From: a virus
Virus record (IMG/VR): IMGVR_UViG_3300029952_000589
Span: 1 to 20,023 of that record
DNA: 20,023 nt
Direction: 5' to 3' (one strand)
Both the position numbers and the translations under genes were made by a program. Positions 19,635-20,023 of this stretch are shown here, piece by piece; position 1 is the first letter of the stretch; every line of letters begins with the position of its first letter. A model generated the notes under the pieces. It saw nothing but the letters and a program-made list of their open reading frames with translations, was not told the origin of the DNA and ran no database searches.

Positions 19635-20023
19635 TTAAGCCGTAACCGTAATTGTATCTGGCTTCATATTCATCACAGTTTCCCTATCATCACGGTGGAG
19701 CACAACACAGCCTTCTGAGCTGTTGAATACATCCAATGCAGCCCCGCCGTGGATGAAGAATCCAGACCGTCCATAGGTCTCACCTTCAAACTGAGTCAAG
19801 GGGGCAGACATGGGCCCTAGTGGTGGATGATCTCCCCAGGTCCCCACCGTATACTTTCCCTTGGGCAAAGGTCCGATACCATGGATAGACTCAGCTTCAG
19901 GATTATCAAACCCGTGGATATGGTTTGGGTTAACCCCTGGTCTTGAATCATTTCCAGCAAACCCAGTGCAGATATGCTTACCATTATCGTCTGTAAGATT
20001 ACCAGTAGATTGGGAATAGTTTA
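19635..20023 (-). CDS. L,D-transpeptidase/Tlde1-like (DUF2778) murein enzyme, 5' end missing
   Basis: The frame runs open from the right edge to TAA 19635 (about 128 residues); the apparent TTG start at 19868 is internal, because coding sequence continues upstream. Visible features are YSQSTGNLTDDNGKHICTGFAG, the loop GIGPLPKGKYTVGTWGD, and the active-site region YGRSGFFIHGGAALDVFNSSEGCVVL, with the His of HGG and the Cys of S-E-G-C expected to be catalytic. This is the signature of DUF2778/Tlde1 enzymes, which attack or cross-link Gram-negative peptidoglycan and act in the periplasm. In a phage, next to a membrane protein, an endolysin role is likely. The N-terminal residues and any signal peptide lie outside the window. 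Confidence 0.75.
   Translation of the reverse strand, partial: NYSQSTGNLTDDNGKHICTGFAGNDSRPGVNPNHIHGFDNPEAESIHGIGPLPKGKYTVGTWGDHPPLGPMSAPLTQFEGETYGRSGFFIHGGAALDVFNSSEGCVVLHRDDRETVMNMKPDTITVTA

Overview
This window is the genome of a λ-like tailed phage (siphovirus-type, HK97-fold capsid) infecting a Gram-negative bacterium. The evidence is a λ GpA/Nu1-type terminase pair, a λ gpB-type portal, a prohead protease fused to a major capsid protein, a RusA-like gene, a DnaB-like helicase, a tyrosine integrase, and a lysis gene with the HGG...GC signature of L,D-transpeptidase/Tlde1-like (DUF2778) enzymes. Every gene I support is on the minus strand, so transcription runs right to left. Shine-Dalgarno sequences are clear, most neighbours overlap or abut (ATGA, TAATG, TAA-N-ATG), and TAG, TAA and TGA all serve as stops, so the code is standard. 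CTAG tetranucleotides are frequent, which argues against an E. coli-like host; I cannot name the host.

Layout in transcription order (right to left). (1) 20023-19022: lysis end, a partial L,D-transpeptidase-like enzyme and a two-TM coiled-coil protein. (2) 19021-18585: gene-free segment with five ATACAAC repeats in two clusters, read as the phage attachment site next to the integrase (18584-17436). (3) 17338-13558: small early genes, mostly unrecognised, including an FmdB-type zinc ribbon and a YozE-like protein, punctuated by three intrinsic terminators. (4) 13558-10143: replication and recombination block: a small coupled gene, a replication initiator with a probable origin (iterons plus AT-rich tract) inside its own linker, a DnaB-like helicase, and a broken or split RusA resolvase. 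(5) 10141-7512: an operon with a probable phage sigma factor and a possible minor-tail gpZ-like protein. (6) 7511-7309: gene-free segment with strong dyad symmetry and a λ cosN-like octamer, the probable cos site. (7) 7308-1: packaging and head genes in λ order: small terminase, large terminase, gpW-like connector, portal, protease/capsid fusion, FII-like connector, and a partial tail gene.

Read as a linear virion map, cos would sit just before the small terminase: head and tail genes come first, lysis, attP/int and replication follow, and the sigma-factor operon is last before the right end. Both putative attP arms are joined, with lysis genes on one side and int on the other, which suggests a free phage genome rather than an integrated prophage. 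No CI/Cro-type repressor is visible. The points most worth checking are the sigma-like gene placed just before the packaging genes, the origin hidden in the initiator gene, the cos-like fold, and the decayed or split RusA.
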